A stretch of 64,000 bases of DNA from a virus: positions 1 to 64,000 of the IMG/VR virus record IMGVR_UViG_3300025652_000059, one strand, 5' to 3'. Within the stretch, counting starts at the first letter, position 1, and each line of letters begins with the position of its first letter. The position numbers and the translations under genes were made by a program. Below are positions 45,577 to 54,664 of the stretch, one piece after another. The notes beneath the pieces are model-generated. The model was not told where the DNA came from and did no database searches. It worked only from the letters and a program-made list of their open reading frames with translations.

Positions 45577-47337
45577 TTATGATTCCAATGGAGATACAGT
45601 TATAAGAACATCTTCACCACGAATCACGATGATACGATCTTTTGGAGGACGAATATCTTTGTTCGTTGTGTTAGCAGTAAACTTAATTGCTTTATTCTGG
45701 AATGAACTAATGTTTAGATTAGATAACTTGATGGCGCCTGTAGTATAATCAACAGTTCCGACAGACGATTTAAACACGCTTTCGACAGTAGTGTCACCAG
45801 TCACTAGCATAATGTTTCCTTTACCATCATCCTTTGCTGATACAAGTGATCCATCAACAGTAAACTTACTAGATGATACAGCAGGCTTGAATGTAGTAAA
45901 GCCTTCTACGTCATCAAACGGATAAGGTTTAACTAACTCAGACTCAAATGAGAATGATGGACTTGTTGCTAGATTAAGTGTAGGAACATACTCAATAATA
46001 GGCTTAGCCACAATATCAGAAGATACAATAGATCCATCAACAGTATCAAGGAATGCCGCTAGTCTTGATTGACGAAGTGTCTTATTAAAGTCATTGAGGT
46101 TTGTATTCTGATATGCTATAATAGAGTCATTTAACTCAGATCGAATCTGAGCTGGCGACTTGTTAGTTACATTAGGATCATAGACAACATTAATGTTAGC
46201 ACTAACATATAGAAACTTAGCAACAACAAAGACAGGCTCAATTGTTAATGGAGTCTTATCCTTTAGATAGTTCTTGAAGTTAGCAATCTCATAGTCAGCC
46301 GCACCTTCACCACCAGTTACGTCAACTGAGATAATTACTTTTCCGAACTGAGGAGGATCAACTTCATCACCACCATATACAGAGATTGCTTGAATATTAG
46401 GAAAGCGAGAACGTAGTAGAGTCTCGTAGTCTCGTTTCGTTACTGCTCTCTCTTGTACTTGAAACGCCTTAGGAGCGAACGTCCGAATTGACTCAATATC
46501 TTCTGCCATCGATCCGCCCGATGTAGCAGTCGTGACATTCACAGTTATAGAACTCGCTCCGCCAAAAGCGCCAATCGTCAATGAAGTTACTCCATTAGCG
46601 GAAGGGCCAGAAGCTATTCTATACTCTGCTTTAATGATATCAGTTGCTGTAGGTTGTACTCCAAACTTGTTCTGTCCAAACTGTAGAGAGTACTTTCCGT
46701 CATTCTCAGGTTGTAGATAGAAGACTTTATCAGTTGAAGAAACACCAAAGATATCACTTCTATATGTGTACGTCTCGTTATTAACAGTGATCTTGAGAGA
46801 CCGAGTATCAATAGCATCATTACTGAGAGTCGTATTAGATATCGTGAGAGTCTCCTTAATCACACGGCCTTCAAATAGATCGACATTCTCAATAACATAT
46901 AGACTATTATCACCATTAGATCGTACAGCAGTATATGCTTTATCCGTTAATAGATTATATGTCTTGTTACCACATCGTCCAATGAACTTAGTATTAGCAG
47001 GAATGTTAAAGTAGTTACTGTCTAGATTGGGGGCGACTACATTAATCGTTGCTTTAGCACCTGCACTACGTCTACTTGTAGGAAGATAGTTAAGTTCCTT
47101 TGCATGGCTCAATACGCTATTACGTTGACTAGCACTATCCAGAAACATCTCGGATATCATCATGTTATAATAGTAGTTGTTATAGAACGTATTATATGAT
47201 AGTACATCAAGTAGCACATTCGTGTTAGAGCCTTCGTAGTCAAAGTCCTTGAAACGATCCTGATTCTTTAGAAACGTCTTGAGTGCTTCTTTCGTTTCAG
47301 CGAAGTCTAAATTTTTTATTGGTGACAAGTTGGCCAT
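45577..47337 (-). CDS. 6: Baseplate wedge protein gp6
   Basis: A 586-residue protein (T4 gp6 has 660). The N-terminus (SPIKNLDFAETKEALKTFLKNQDRFKDFDYEGSNTNVLLDVLSYNTFYNNYY, residues 5-56) and the block SASQRNSVLSHAKELNYLPTSRRSA are typical gp6. So is the Mu gp47/baseplate J-like central part (VQERAVTKRDYETLLRSRFPNIQAISVYGG). gp6 forms the inner ring that links wedges during contraction. It is separated from gp25 by only four bases. Confidence 0.97.
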   Translation of the reverse strand: MANLSPIKNLDFAETKEALKTFLKNQDRFKDFDYEGSNTNVLLDVLSYNTFYNNYYYNMMISEMFLDSASQRNSVLSHAKELNYLPTSRRSAGAKATINVVAPNLDSNYFNIPANTKFIGRCGNKTYNLLTDKAYTAVRSNGDNSLYVIENVDLFEGRVIKETLTISNTTLSNDAIDTRSLKITVNNETYTYRSDIFGVSSTDKVFYLQPENDGKYSLQFGQNKFGVQPTATDIIKAEYRIASGPSANGVTSLTIGAFGGASSITVNVTTATSGGSMAEDIESIRTFAPKAFQVQERAVTKRDYETLLRSRFPNIQAISVYGGDEVDPPQFGKVIISVDVTGGEGAADYEIANFKNYLKDKTPLTIEPVFVVAKFLYVSANINVVYDPNVTNKSPAQIRSELNDSIIAYQNTNLNDFNKTLRQSRLAAFLDTVDGSIVSSDIVAKPIIEYVPTLNLATSPSFSFESELVKPYPFDDVEGFTTFKPAVSSSKFTVDGSLVSAKDDGKGNIMLVTGDTTVESVFKSSVGTVDYTTGAIKLSNLNISSFQNKAIKFTANTTNKDIRPPKDRIIVIRGEDVLITVSPLES

Positions 47338-47341
47338 GTGT

Positions 47342-47749
47342 CTATCTTACCCTATTAAGATCAATTGTAAGTTCTGAAGTGTTACTAGTATTTATCACAG
47401 AGAATACTATTCTTACTCTCAGATCGTTTGTGTCTATGTTAGCTTCAACTTCTACGTTGTGTAGATTACATCTTGGTTCATATGTATTAATCGTATATCG
47501 AATATTGTCTTTCAGTAGTAATATAGTATTGGGATCTATGTTCTCAAACAATGATCCTCGTATATCACATCCTATATTAGGCTGAAATAAACGCTCTCCA
47601 CGATCCGTCATAACGAGATTATGTATGCTCTCTTTTACAGCATTCTCGTTAATACGTCTACTCAGATCCTTACGGCCAGGTATCTGCTCTAGATTCCTTG
47701 TGAAATCAGAGAAGAACTCTTGTGATCGTGTGCGTGGCGTTAATGACAT
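47342..47749 (-). CDS. 25: Baseplate wedge protein gp25
   Basis: A 135-residue protein (T4 gp25 has 132). It starts MSLTPRTRSQEFFSDF, has VKESIHNLVMTDRGERLFQPNIGCDIRGSLFE (residues about 39-70) and the conserved EPR motif in NTYEPRCNLHNV, both diagnostic of the gp25/VI secretion TssE family. It anchors sheath initiation at the inner baseplate. A late promoter lies 21 bases upstream. Confidence 0.97.
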   Translation of the reverse strand: MSLTPRTRSQEFFSDFTRNLEQIPGRKDLSRRINENAVKESIHNLVMTDRGERLFQPNIGCDIRGSLFENIDPNTILLLKDNIRYTINTYEPRCNLHNVEVEANIDTNDLRVRIVFSVINTSNTSELTIDLNRVR

Positions 47750-47769
47750 TTCTTTTATCCTTTATAGTG

Positions 47770-47777
47770 TATTTATA
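47770..47777 (-). promoter_or_regulatory. T4-type late promoter upstream of gp25
   Basis: TATAAATA on the minus strand, in the short gap between the M15-peptidase gene and gp25. It probably heads the gp25-gp6-gp7-YHYH-gp8 wedge run. Confidence 0.75.
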
Positions 47778-47779
47778 TG

Positions 47780-49738
47780 CTATGCTTTAGGTCGTTTGCC
47801 TGATTTATCAAACTCTTCTAGTTCTTCTTTTGTCATCTGACGTATTGACTTTAAACCTCTACTATTATATGATGCATCAACCTCTCTCATTATACTCTCA
47901 GACTCAAAAGATCTTGCAGAATCATTCTTCTGTCTTTCACTCCTAAGTTGTTTAAAATACTGGGCAGTCTGCTCTTCAGTTAAGTCTTCAGTAGCTATTG
48001 TACTTAAATCAATTATCTCGACTTCCTCCCCTTCATCACGAACCTTTCTATGTCCATCACTATCATGCTTATTCATAATCTTCTTGATATCAGCTAGATC
48101 GGTACCTGCGAATTGTTCAGTAGGAGATATATCAATTCCCTTATCTCCGGCCACCCATGATCTTCTTGTTCCTACGTCTAGATGAAGGAATGTCTTATAT
48201 ACTCCTATGCCTGAGAATCCGGCTTTACTGGCGGCTATAATAGTATCTTTTCTATTCTTATCATTGATAGAAATATCTACAGCAAATCCTGTTAGATGTA
48301 TGTGATTAGATGTACCGCCCATAGTAGCAGTTGTATTAGTCTTCTTCTTCACTCCATTAGTGACTTCATACTCTGTATCTGTCGCTTTAACAATACGCAG
48401 TAACTTACTCCATACAGAGTTATCGACATCCTGCCATTCTTTATTCTTGACAACACTAGAAGAAAATGTTATACTAGCGCCTAGTCCTGCATCACTAATC
48501 TTATTAATAATCTCCATCTCTTCTTGTGTTGGACAAGGATCTGTGATATGATCTTTAGGCACTTTAGACTTCTTAGACTCTTCGTTATTCTTCTTAATGA
48601 CCTCCTCACGCTTCTTGAGACGCTCCGCAGGCGCCACTCGTACTGCTCCATTCTCTACAGCTTTCATAGTCTGTTTAAGTCCTGCTGACTCTAATGCCCT
48701 TGTCTCGTTCTGTGTTACAATAGCGATTCTCTGTACTTCATTCGCATCTCCCATAAGAAGTGCTTGTAACTGCTCAGTAAATCGGCATAGCTGATACATA
48801 AGCATAAGAGCATTCTCTAGTGTCAGACGTTGAAAGTTGGCCACCATGTTATTAATGAATGTATCAATCTCGTCTCTAATACGCTTTATATTCTCTTCAG
48901 AGAAGAACTCGTTAATCTGATCTATCTTCTTTCTCATCTTCTTAAAGAAAGCCTTACTCGCACACCCCATATTCTTGAGTTGTGGAATAATGCTATTAAC
49001 AGTCTTGAGAACTTGACGCTTGATCTTCTCAACTAGCTTTTTAATAGTGTCCTTAATCTTCTTCTTAATGGCATCGATCTTTAGCTTCTGTGCTAGTTGA
49101 ATAGCAAGCTTCTTAGGATCAAGATCTTTAATCTTAGCTAACGTAGCATTCAGCGTATCAAGTAATTGAAATACTCCAAGCAACTGCATAAGAGCATTTC
49201 CGAATGCACCACAAGTACCCGCACTAATAGATGCTCCTAGATTCTGATTATAGTAGAAGTCAAGATCTCCTAATAGGCCACCTATGAACGCATCCGTTAA
49301 CTGATTACTATTTGCCCCACCTAGTCCTCCGTCTTTTGAACTATATCCCACAAAGGGCCCTAGAGTGTTTCCACCCCCTGATCCAGTATTCTTTCCTCCG
49401 TTTCCTTCCTGAAAGTTGTTCAATCCGTTAAGAAGATCATTAACATTTTCATTATTATTGATAGCAAATGCCGCTATCTCAGTAAACGTCAGAGGAAACT
49501 GATCGAATCTTTCCTTGAGTGTATCAAATCCAGTTAGATCAGATGCTCCCAATAACCCATTTAATCCATTTGTCAAGTCAATAATAGCATTACGATTTAA
49601 CCCGGCCGATCCGAATGGATCAGTATCATCAATCAGAGACGATACATCAATGAGATTATCGAATAGCGCACTGTCATTCCCCAGAGTAGATCCGGCTTTG
49701 CCCGCTAGTGGTGTTGTGTTATCACATTCTATTGACAT
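47780..49738 (-). CDS. Baseplate protein with M15-type peptidase domain
   Basis: A 652-residue protein. Residues 1-180 are Gly/Asn-rich. About 200-400 is a Lys-rich helical region (IDAIKKKIKDTIKKLVEKI and later helices). The C-terminal part holds a peptidase M15 signature: SNHIHLTGFAVDIS near 476 (S-x-H-x-x-G-x-A-x-D) and FLHLDVGTRRSW near 517 (H-x-D). The two His and two Asp are the zinc ligands and active-site residues of D-Ala-D-Ala or L-Ala-D-Glu peptidases. Placed between gp25 and gp5, it is probably carried on the baseplate to cut peptidoglycan during injection. Confidence 0.88.
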   Translation of the reverse strand: MSIECDNTTPLAGKAGSTLGNDSALFDNLIDVSSLIDDTDPFGSAGLNRNAIIDLTNGLNGLLGASDLTGFDTLKERFDQFPLTFTEIAAFAINNNENVNDLLNGLNNFQEGNGGKNTGSGGGNTLGPFVGYSSKDGGLGGANSNQLTDAFIGGLLGDLDFYYNQNLGASISAGTCGAFGNALMQLLGVFQLLDTLNATLAKIKDLDPKKLAIQLAQKLKIDAIKKKIKDTIKKLVEKIKRQVLKTVNSIIPQLKNMGCASKAFFKKMRKKIDQINEFFSEENIKRIRDEIDTFINNMVANFQRLTLENALMLMYQLCRFTEQLQALLMGDANEVQRIAIVTQNETRALESAGLKQTMKAVENGAVRVAPAERLKKREEVIKKNNEESKKSKVPKDHITDPCPTQEEMEIINKISDAGLGASITFSSSVVKNKEWQDVDNSVWSKLLRIVKATDTEYEVTNGVKKKTNTTATMGGTSNHIHLTGFAVDISINDKNRKDTIIAASKAGFSGIGVYKTFLHLDVGTRRSWVAGDKGIDISPTEQFAGTDLADIKKIMNKHDSDGHRKVRDEGEEVEIIDLSTIATEDLTEEQTAQYFKQLRSERQKNDSARSFESESIMREVDASYNSRGLKSIRQMTKEELEEFDKSGKRPKA

Positions 49739-49765
49739 ATTTCTCTCTTTTCTTTAAATTAATTG

Positions 49766-49793
49766 TTGACAATGTACAAATTTGTGTTATAAT
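49766..49793 (+). promoter_or_regulatory. Consensus sigma-70 promoter, antisense to gp5
   Basis: TTGACA (49766-49771), 16-base spacer, TATAAT (49788-49793) on the plus strand, while all flanking genes are on the minus strand. It sits in the gap upstream of the M15 gene start and would transcribe antisense into the 3' end of gp5. About 39 bases after the -10 there is a strong bulged hairpin (49832-49859, 11 pairs). It shares much of its sequence with the element at 51412-51439. Confidence 0.65.
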
Positions 49794-49814
49794 AGAAGTT
49801 GCAACCTTTATATT

Positions 49815-51386
49815 CTAATCTAAGTTATCTCCCGATCCCATAACTCCTGTTATGATCGGCTTCAATCTCTCTACTAATCTCTTCAGTTTAGGGAACAATG
49901 AATTAGTTATCTCAGGTGGCTTGACAACAGCGGCTAATTCTGTTACACTTATATTAGGAACTGCTCCTAATGCACTCTGTACTATCTGAGGAGCAAGAGA
50001 CGATGTTACTGTTCCTGTCGCTAATCCACCTGTAGCACTTGCTGTTGCGTTACCAATATTAACTAATGCTCCGTCTAGATTCACAAGGGCACCCGCCCCC
50101 AATCCAAGCTGTGCTGTTGAGTGGATATCTAATGTTCCGATACTCTTGATTCCAAGTGCGGCACCACTATTTATTCCCATGATTCCCAAAGCATTAATGT
50201 TCATAGTCGCAAGTGCATCAATTCTTAACGATGTCTTACTACTAATGTCAACCCCAAGATGAGCAACATCTGGATAAGGAAGTATCTGTGACGATATAGC
50301 AGGCGTTCCTGTACTATGTATCTTCGTGTAAGCAAGACTATACATATTTGTCTTATATGAGTCAACATGAAAGTCTCCTCCATCTCCTGCTATATTGCCC
50401 GGCATGAGACACTTGAAGTACATTCCTCCCAGGTTCGTCATTGCTTTTAGATTTGCTTGAGCCACCATATTGATATCATCTGAAGTAGCATGAAGTCCAA
50501 TGCCTGCTCCTGATACATTCGTTTTAAGTGCGCTGTGTAGATTAATATTACGAGCGGCTCTTACATTAAAGTCATTACACTCGATATCAAGGTCGCCTTT
50601 AATCTTAATCGTTCCTGACTTTCCTACTTGTAATGTATAGTCTTCGCTAATGTTCTGATCTAATGAACCTTGAACATTCGTTGCTTCACATCCCTCTGTT
50701 GAGTTATACTTGTCTCCAAATGCTTTAATAAAGACTGTGCCGTTAGCATCTATCTGTACAACTGATCCTGAACTATGAGAGATTAAAAAGTAATCACTAG
50801 CATCTCCATCTTCTGCTGATCCCAATACAATGAAGTTATCGCCGTCTTTTGATTGGATCACTCGATTATTATAGTTATTCTCAGGCATCATAATAGCGGG
50901 TTCATCAAACGATCCCCCATCAGCAGTCTCTATATTACTTCTCTGATAGACTCGTTGATTCACTCCCTGTCCCATTGCGGCATCTTCTCCAGTCACATAT
51001 CGATGACAATGTGGCTCGCCCCATTTATGAATCGCTTCTGGAGGAGTGTATCCGTCTTCTCCAGGCTCCCCTGATCCTGCTGGAAATGACAAATTCATCC
51101 CCGGTAGTCTGCCCATAACGATGGGTTGTTGTGCTTCTCGTCCATCAATAAAGAATCCAAACACCCAGTCTCCAACACTAGGAATGATAGGAGACGTTCC
51201 ATAAGTTCCATCTAATACAGTGGCCCAAGGAAGATACGCTGTAGGAACACTATCTTCATTCGTCTTAGCATCACGAGGAGGATGTATTCCAAACGCTCTT
51301 ACTCTCACCCGCCCACTATTTGTTAGATCATGAGCGTCTTCTACGACTCCCACAAAGTGTAACATATTGTCAAAACCTGCACTCAT
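49815..51386 (-). CDS. 5: Baseplate hub spike protein gp5, without lysozyme domain
   Basis: A 523-residue protein. The N-terminus (MSAGFDNMLHFVGVVEDAHDLTNSGRVRVRAFGIHP) and PSVGDWVFGFFIDGREAQQPIVMGRLPG form the gp5/VgrG-type OB fold (about residues 8-110). The C-terminal half shows the regular short strands of a triple beta-helix needle (IKIKGDLDIECNDFNVRA, INLHSALKTNV, LRIDALATMNINALGIMGI). T4 gp5 (575 residues) has a lysozyme between these parts; no such catalytic domain is visible here. The neighbouring M15 gene may supply the wall-cutting activity. Confidence 0.93.
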   Translation of the reverse strand: MSAGFDNMLHFVGVVEDAHDLTNSGRVRVRAFGIHPPRDAKTNEDSVPTAYLPWATVLDGTYGTSPIIPSVGDWVFGFFIDGREAQQPIVMGRLPGMNLSFPAGSGEPGEDGYTPPEAIHKWGEPHCHRYVTGEDAAMGQGVNQRVYQRSNIETADGGSFDEPAIMMPENNYNNRVIQSKDGDNFIVLGSAEDGDASDYFLISHSSGSVVQIDANGTVFIKAFGDKYNSTEGCEATNVQGSLDQNISEDYTLQVGKSGTIKIKGDLDIECNDFNVRAARNINLHSALKTNVSGAGIGLHATSDDINMVAQANLKAMTNLGGMYFKCLMPGNIAGDGGDFHVDSYKTNMYSLAYTKIHSTGTPAISSQILPYPDVAHLGVDISSKTSLRIDALATMNINALGIMGINSGAALGIKSIGTLDIHSTAQLGLGAGALVNLDGALVNIGNATASATGGLATGTVTSSLAPQIVQSALGAVPNISVTELAAVVKPPEITNSLFPKLKRLVERLKPIITGVMGSGDNLD

Positions 51387-51411
51387 GAATCAAATTCCTT
51401 TAAAATATTTG

Positions 51412-51439
51412 TTGACAAACCGCAAAAATGTGTTATAAT
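51412..51439 (+). promoter_or_regulatory. Consensus sigma-70 promoter, antisense to gp27-like gene
   Basis: TTGACA (51412-51417), 16-base spacer, TATAAT (51434-51439) on the plus strand, in the gap between the gp5 start and the gp27-like stop. The sequence TGTGTTATAAT-GAAGT--CAACC is shared with the 49766 element, so the two are copies. It reads antisense to the gp27-like gene. A short inverted repeat (CTAGG/CCTAG) follows near 51468-51482. Confidence 0.65.
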
Positions 51440-51462
51440 GGAAGTAACAACCGAAGCATTCA

Positions 51463-52800
51463 TCATACTAGGCCACCCCTAGATAAGCCAATAGACTGAG
51501 TATAGTTATCTTCATTGAATGAATGTGTAATAGAAGTCACTACATATTTACCACTTCGCTGAGTATCCTTCTCTCTTGTCCCCGCTGGCGTATGACTAAA
51601 CTTAATCAAATCAAGATTAATCATCATGCCTGGGTATAGTTCAATCCTTCCTTTAATAACAACATTAAACGAATTACGCTTTAGATGATACTGTGTAATA
51701 GGCTTTGCTGTATAGTTCTCATAGAAGTGCTGATAAGGCCTAAGCATATTATCCTTTCCCTCGTTCATTCCTATCTGTGGAAAGTCTGTAATCAGTATCT
51801 GTTCAGGCGCCTCGTGAGCCGGCATATAAGTGTTGACAAACTCCTGCGAATGTGTTAGAGAAACTTCCTCGGGCATCTTATGGCCATCGTATTCTGTCGT
51901 GTAATCATAGTCTCTTGATATACGGGTTCTCGTATTGATGTCGAGTTCTGTCACGCTTCGTCTGTATGCGCCTTGCTTTATATCAGAGAATGTATCGACC
52001 TTTGAGGGAAATGTAATCTCGTTTATACTCTGCTGTGCTATCCTTTGCCCTGGTCCTGTATTGTCATTTAACGTGTTGTATATAAAAAATAACGGGTTTA
52101 TTTCTTCCCCACTTTTCTCCCCCAAATCGCCATATTTTCCCACTAAGTACTCAAACGTACAAAAGAAATACTTCTCTCTCGTCTCAAAGAATCTAAATGA
52201 TGATGTATTATTCTCTGCGCTATATGCTCTTCTAGATAAAAAGTGCATTGCGGCATCTGGTTTAAGACAAGGGATGACTAATGTCTGTTCTCCATCTGTT
52301 TCTTCTATCTCTATCTCTTTATCTACTGACTTATCGCCTGTAATGAAGTAATCATTATAGACTTCTTCTACTATTTGTGATATCTTTTGTTTAGCGAATG
52401 ACTTTCTTATCTCTTTAGTATCAGAGAATAGCTTTTGTTTTGTAGTAAATTTGATAGTATACTTCTGCATTCTATCATTAATAGATGATTCGGGGCTTAT
52501 ATCTTCAACAGCATATAGGAAAAATTTCTGCGTGGCGCTTTCACCATAGAAGTCTTCATATGTGATTTCAATTTCTTCTTCTCCTCGTAGCGGAACGTCT
52601 TCAAGGAGGTTATCTGATTCGTGTATTACTGCGCTTCCAGTGATATAAGGCGAACCCATTGCTTCTGAAAGACTCCAGTTGACAATGACCTTTGATAGTT
52701 CTATGTGATCAGATATAGTATTCTCCCTATTATCGAACATAGGTCGAACTTTAAATGATCTTAGAACATAATATCCTGCTTGTGCTTGACTACTTGGCAT
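51463..52800 (-). CDS. 27: Baseplate hub protein gp27-like
   Basis: A 445-residue protein (T4 gp27 has 391). It has the hub-type beginning (YYVLRSFKVRPMFDNRENTISDHIELSKVIVNW, residues about 11-43) with SEAMGSPYITGSAVIHESDNLLEDVPLRGEEEIEI, an FYGES insert, and the C-terminal SGKYVVTSITHSFNEDNYTQSIGLSRGG. That last block is the usual end of gp27/gpD-like hub proteins. gp27 forms the trimeric torus on which gp5 sits, and the gene precedes gp5 directly. It overlaps gp53 by 11 bases. Confidence 0.88.
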   Translation of the reverse strand: MPSSQAQAGYYVLRSFKVRPMFDNRENTISDHIELSKVIVNWSLSEAMGSPYITGSAVIHESDNLLEDVPLRGEEEIEITYEDFYGESATQKFFLYAVEDISPESSINDRMQKYTIKFTTKQKLFSDTKEIRKSFAKQKISQIVEEVYNDYFITGDKSVDKEIEIEETDGEQTLVIPCLKPDAAMHFLSRRAYSAENNTSSFRFFETREKYFFCTFEYLVGKYGDLGEKSGEEINPLFFIYNTLNDNTGPGQRIAQQSINEITFPSKVDTFSDIKQGAYRRSVTELDINTRTRISRDYDYTTEYDGHKMPEEVSLTHSQEFVNTYMPAHEAPEQILITDFPQIGMNEGKDNMLRPYQHFYENYTAKPITQYHLKRNSFNVVIKGRIELYPGMMINLDLIKFSHTPAGTREKDTQRSGKYVVTSITHSFNEDNYTQSIGLSRGGLV

Positions 52801-53353
52801 TTAATTCTTCTTTTAATTGACTATCAATATCTTCTAGATAAGATTTATTCGTTAAAACAATCTGGCGCCTTGACTCATTTAATTGAAATTCGTAGTCATA
52901 TACTCGAACTGGATAGAACTCAGACTTCTCGTTATCGTCTTGTGCTAGAAAGGAGGCTCGATTGAGTCTAATATTAGAGTCAGAATGTGATCTATACTCT
53001 ACGATATTAGCACCGAGAGTAGCGTTCTTACTCCACTCAATGACTGCGTATCCTGTTGTGCCTGATGCTTTTTCGTACTCATTCATAATATATCTTTCAA
53101 ATGTATTATGATTCTTCGGCCACTGTGTATACGGATCAACAATATCATTAGATGCTAATACTAACCAAGCGTATGACGGATCATCATAGTAATAATATGC
53201 GATATCTTCAGGCCTTTCTCCCTCTTTTATTGTGTAACTCATATAAGATAGAGCGTTAGATTTTGTCCCTTTTAATAAAGCGGCTTTGCGAGTAATGTCA
53301 ACAACTTCTTGACCATTAAATGATGTTGTAGGAAATCTACTAAAGTATGACAC
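52790..53353 (-). CDS. 53: Baseplate wedge protein gp53
   Basis: A 187-residue protein (T4 gp53 has 196). The block ERPEDIAYYYYDDPSYAWLVLASNDIVDPYTQWPKNHNTFERYI (residues about 50-92) matches T4 gp53 (PEELANAIYGNPQLYWVLLMCNDNYDPYYGW). gp53 surrounds the hub and joins adjacent wedges. The order gp4, gp53, gp5 in T4 is kept here except that gp4 is on the other strand. It is three bases downstream of gp48. Confidence 0.93.
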   Translation of the reverse strand: MSYFSRFPTTSFNGQEVVDITRKAALLKGTKSNALSYMSYTIKEGERPEDIAYYYYDDPSYAWLVLASNDIVDPYTQWPKNHNTFERYIMNEYEKASGTTGYAVIEWSKNATLGANIVEYRSHSDSNIRLNRASFLAQDDNEKSEFYPVRVYDYEFQLNESRRQIVLTNKSYLEDIDSQLKEELNAK

Positions 53354-53355
53354 AA

Positions 53356-54600
53356 TTAAAATCCTCCCGGTACTTCAGGAAATCTATACACTGGATTAGT
53401 TGATGATGCAAGTTGTTCTTGAGTCTTTCCTGTTGACTCAACTGCTTCAGTTATAGGGATAGTTGTTTCTATTGTCTCTCCAGTAGGCAAAGTATTAGTA
53501 ACAGTTACTTCATCACTTGACTGAACAGGCGCATCTGTTGGAATTTGTCCAGTAGGATTACTATTAACAGTATCACTACCTTCTACATTATCCACATTAT
53601 CCGCACTATCCTCCAACACTTGTTCTGTCTTTTCAGGAACGCTTTGAATTTCTGTTGTTGGATACTTGTCTACGTCACCTTTTGTATGAATAAATGCTTC
53701 GTTTAATGTCATTGTAATACGAATAGCAGATGGCTTACCGCCCTTATTAACTGCTAATCCATTAGGAGTATAGTCAACATTAAACTGTGATATCATTGAC
53801 GTTTTAAATCTAAAGTAATATTCTTGATCAACTCCCATTAAATAAATATTAACCATTGAGGGATATCTAAGAATACCTTTATCCATAACACTCATTCCCC
53901 TTTCTTGACCTTCTGCGTCATTTCCTAGTGGGCTTGTTGCTTCTGGTAAAATATTCGATTGAATAATTTTAATAATATCTTTTAATTCACGTTGCTCTTC
54001 TTCACTTTCTGGTGATAATAACCACTCAAGCGAATGTACTTTAAGATCGACTCCCTTAAATACTAGAGATGCGAATGGATTGACTGCGGTTCCCTTTCCT
54101 TGTCCAACTCCGGCCAATATATCAGGCGCTACTTTACCTAATCCCGCCTTTGCTAAATATAGTCCAGTGTTCGATGCTTTATCCATTGCTGATGATAGTG
54201 CCGCTACAGCATCTTTTTGTCCACTAGCAAAGCCCGCAATTGAATCAATTCCCCTTCCAATCGAGTCAACAAAGCTTGAGCCAACTGACTTGGCCGCTTC
54301 CGCATCCTGTGCTAATCCAATAAGATTGGCGGCACCTGTTCCAAGAATACCAATTTCGTCACCCCCAACATTAATTTTAAAGCTATCATTAATCTGTTTG
54401 GGAAGAGGCAACATAACTTTATGTCCATCAAGTCTTTCGCCTCCTTTTACACCACCATAAGTGTATTCAAAGAAATGCATAAGAGTGCCATGTGATCCTA
54501 TATTAACAGGAAACTTATGTATCGTTTGATCACCATTAGTCTTTCCCTTTCTATGGGAAATTAACTCTTCGGCGTTAGTTTTTAGTAGTCCTCTAGTCAT
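53356..54600 (-). CDS. 48: Baseplate tail-tube cap protein gp48
   Basis: A 414-residue protein (T4 gp48 has 364). Typical blocks: ASLVFKGVDLKVHSLEWLLSPESEEEQ, II-IIQSNILPEA, RYPSMVNIYLMGVDQEYYFRFKTSMISQFNVDYTP and IRITMTLNEAFIHTKGDVDKYP (central and later region). gp48 with gp54 forms the platform for tube polymerisation. Residues about 320-400 are a Ser/Thr/Pro/Glu-rich tail that T4 lacks. A late promoter lies 42 bases upstream. Confidence 0.92.
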   Translation of the reverse strand: MTRGLLKTNAEELISHRKGKTNGDQTIHKFPVNIGSHGTLMHFFEYTYGGVKGGERLDGHKVMLPLPKQINDSFKINVGGDEIGILGTGAANLIGLAQDAEAAKSVGSSFVDSIGRGIDSIAGFASGQKDAVAALSSAMDKASNTGLYLAKAGLGKVAPDILAGVGQGKGTAVNPFASLVFKGVDLKVHSLEWLLSPESEEEQRELKDIIKIIQSNILPEATSPLGNDAEGQERGMSVMDKGILRYPSMVNIYLMGVDQEYYFRFKTSMISQFNVDYTPNGLAVNKGGKPSAIRITMTLNEAFIHTKGDVDKYPTTEIQSVPEKTEQVLEDSADNVDNVEGSDTVNSNPTGQIPTDAPVQSSDEVTVTNTLPTGETIETTIPITEAVESTGKTQEQLASSTNPVYRFPEVPGGF

Positions 54601-54613
54601 CTCTGAACCTTTA

Positions 54614-54621
54614 TATAAATA
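54614..54621 (+). promoter_or_regulatory. T4-type late promoter for gp4
   Basis: TATAAATA on the plus strand, 44 bases before the gp4 start. It lies upstream of, and points towards, the minus-strand late promoter at 54642-54649, so the two fire into each other across about 20 bases. Confidence 0.75.
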
Positions 54622-54641
54622 ATAAGTTAGTCTATGTTGAT

Positions 54642-54649
54642 TATTTATA
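54642..54649 (-). promoter_or_regulatory. T4-type late promoter for gp48
   Basis: TATAAATA on the minus strand, 42 bases before the gp48 start. Predicted start sites of this promoter and the plus one at 54614-54621 fall between the two boxes, so the 5' ends of both transcripts would overlap by a few bases. Confidence 0.75.
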
Positions 54650-54664
54650 TGTATTGGAGAGAAA

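Noticed and set aside
51935-52351. Plus-strand 138-codon frame downstream of the antisense promoter at 51412
   Set aside because: Tempting as an early gene product, but it has no ribosome-binding site and its sequence looks like a shadow of the gp27-like gene.
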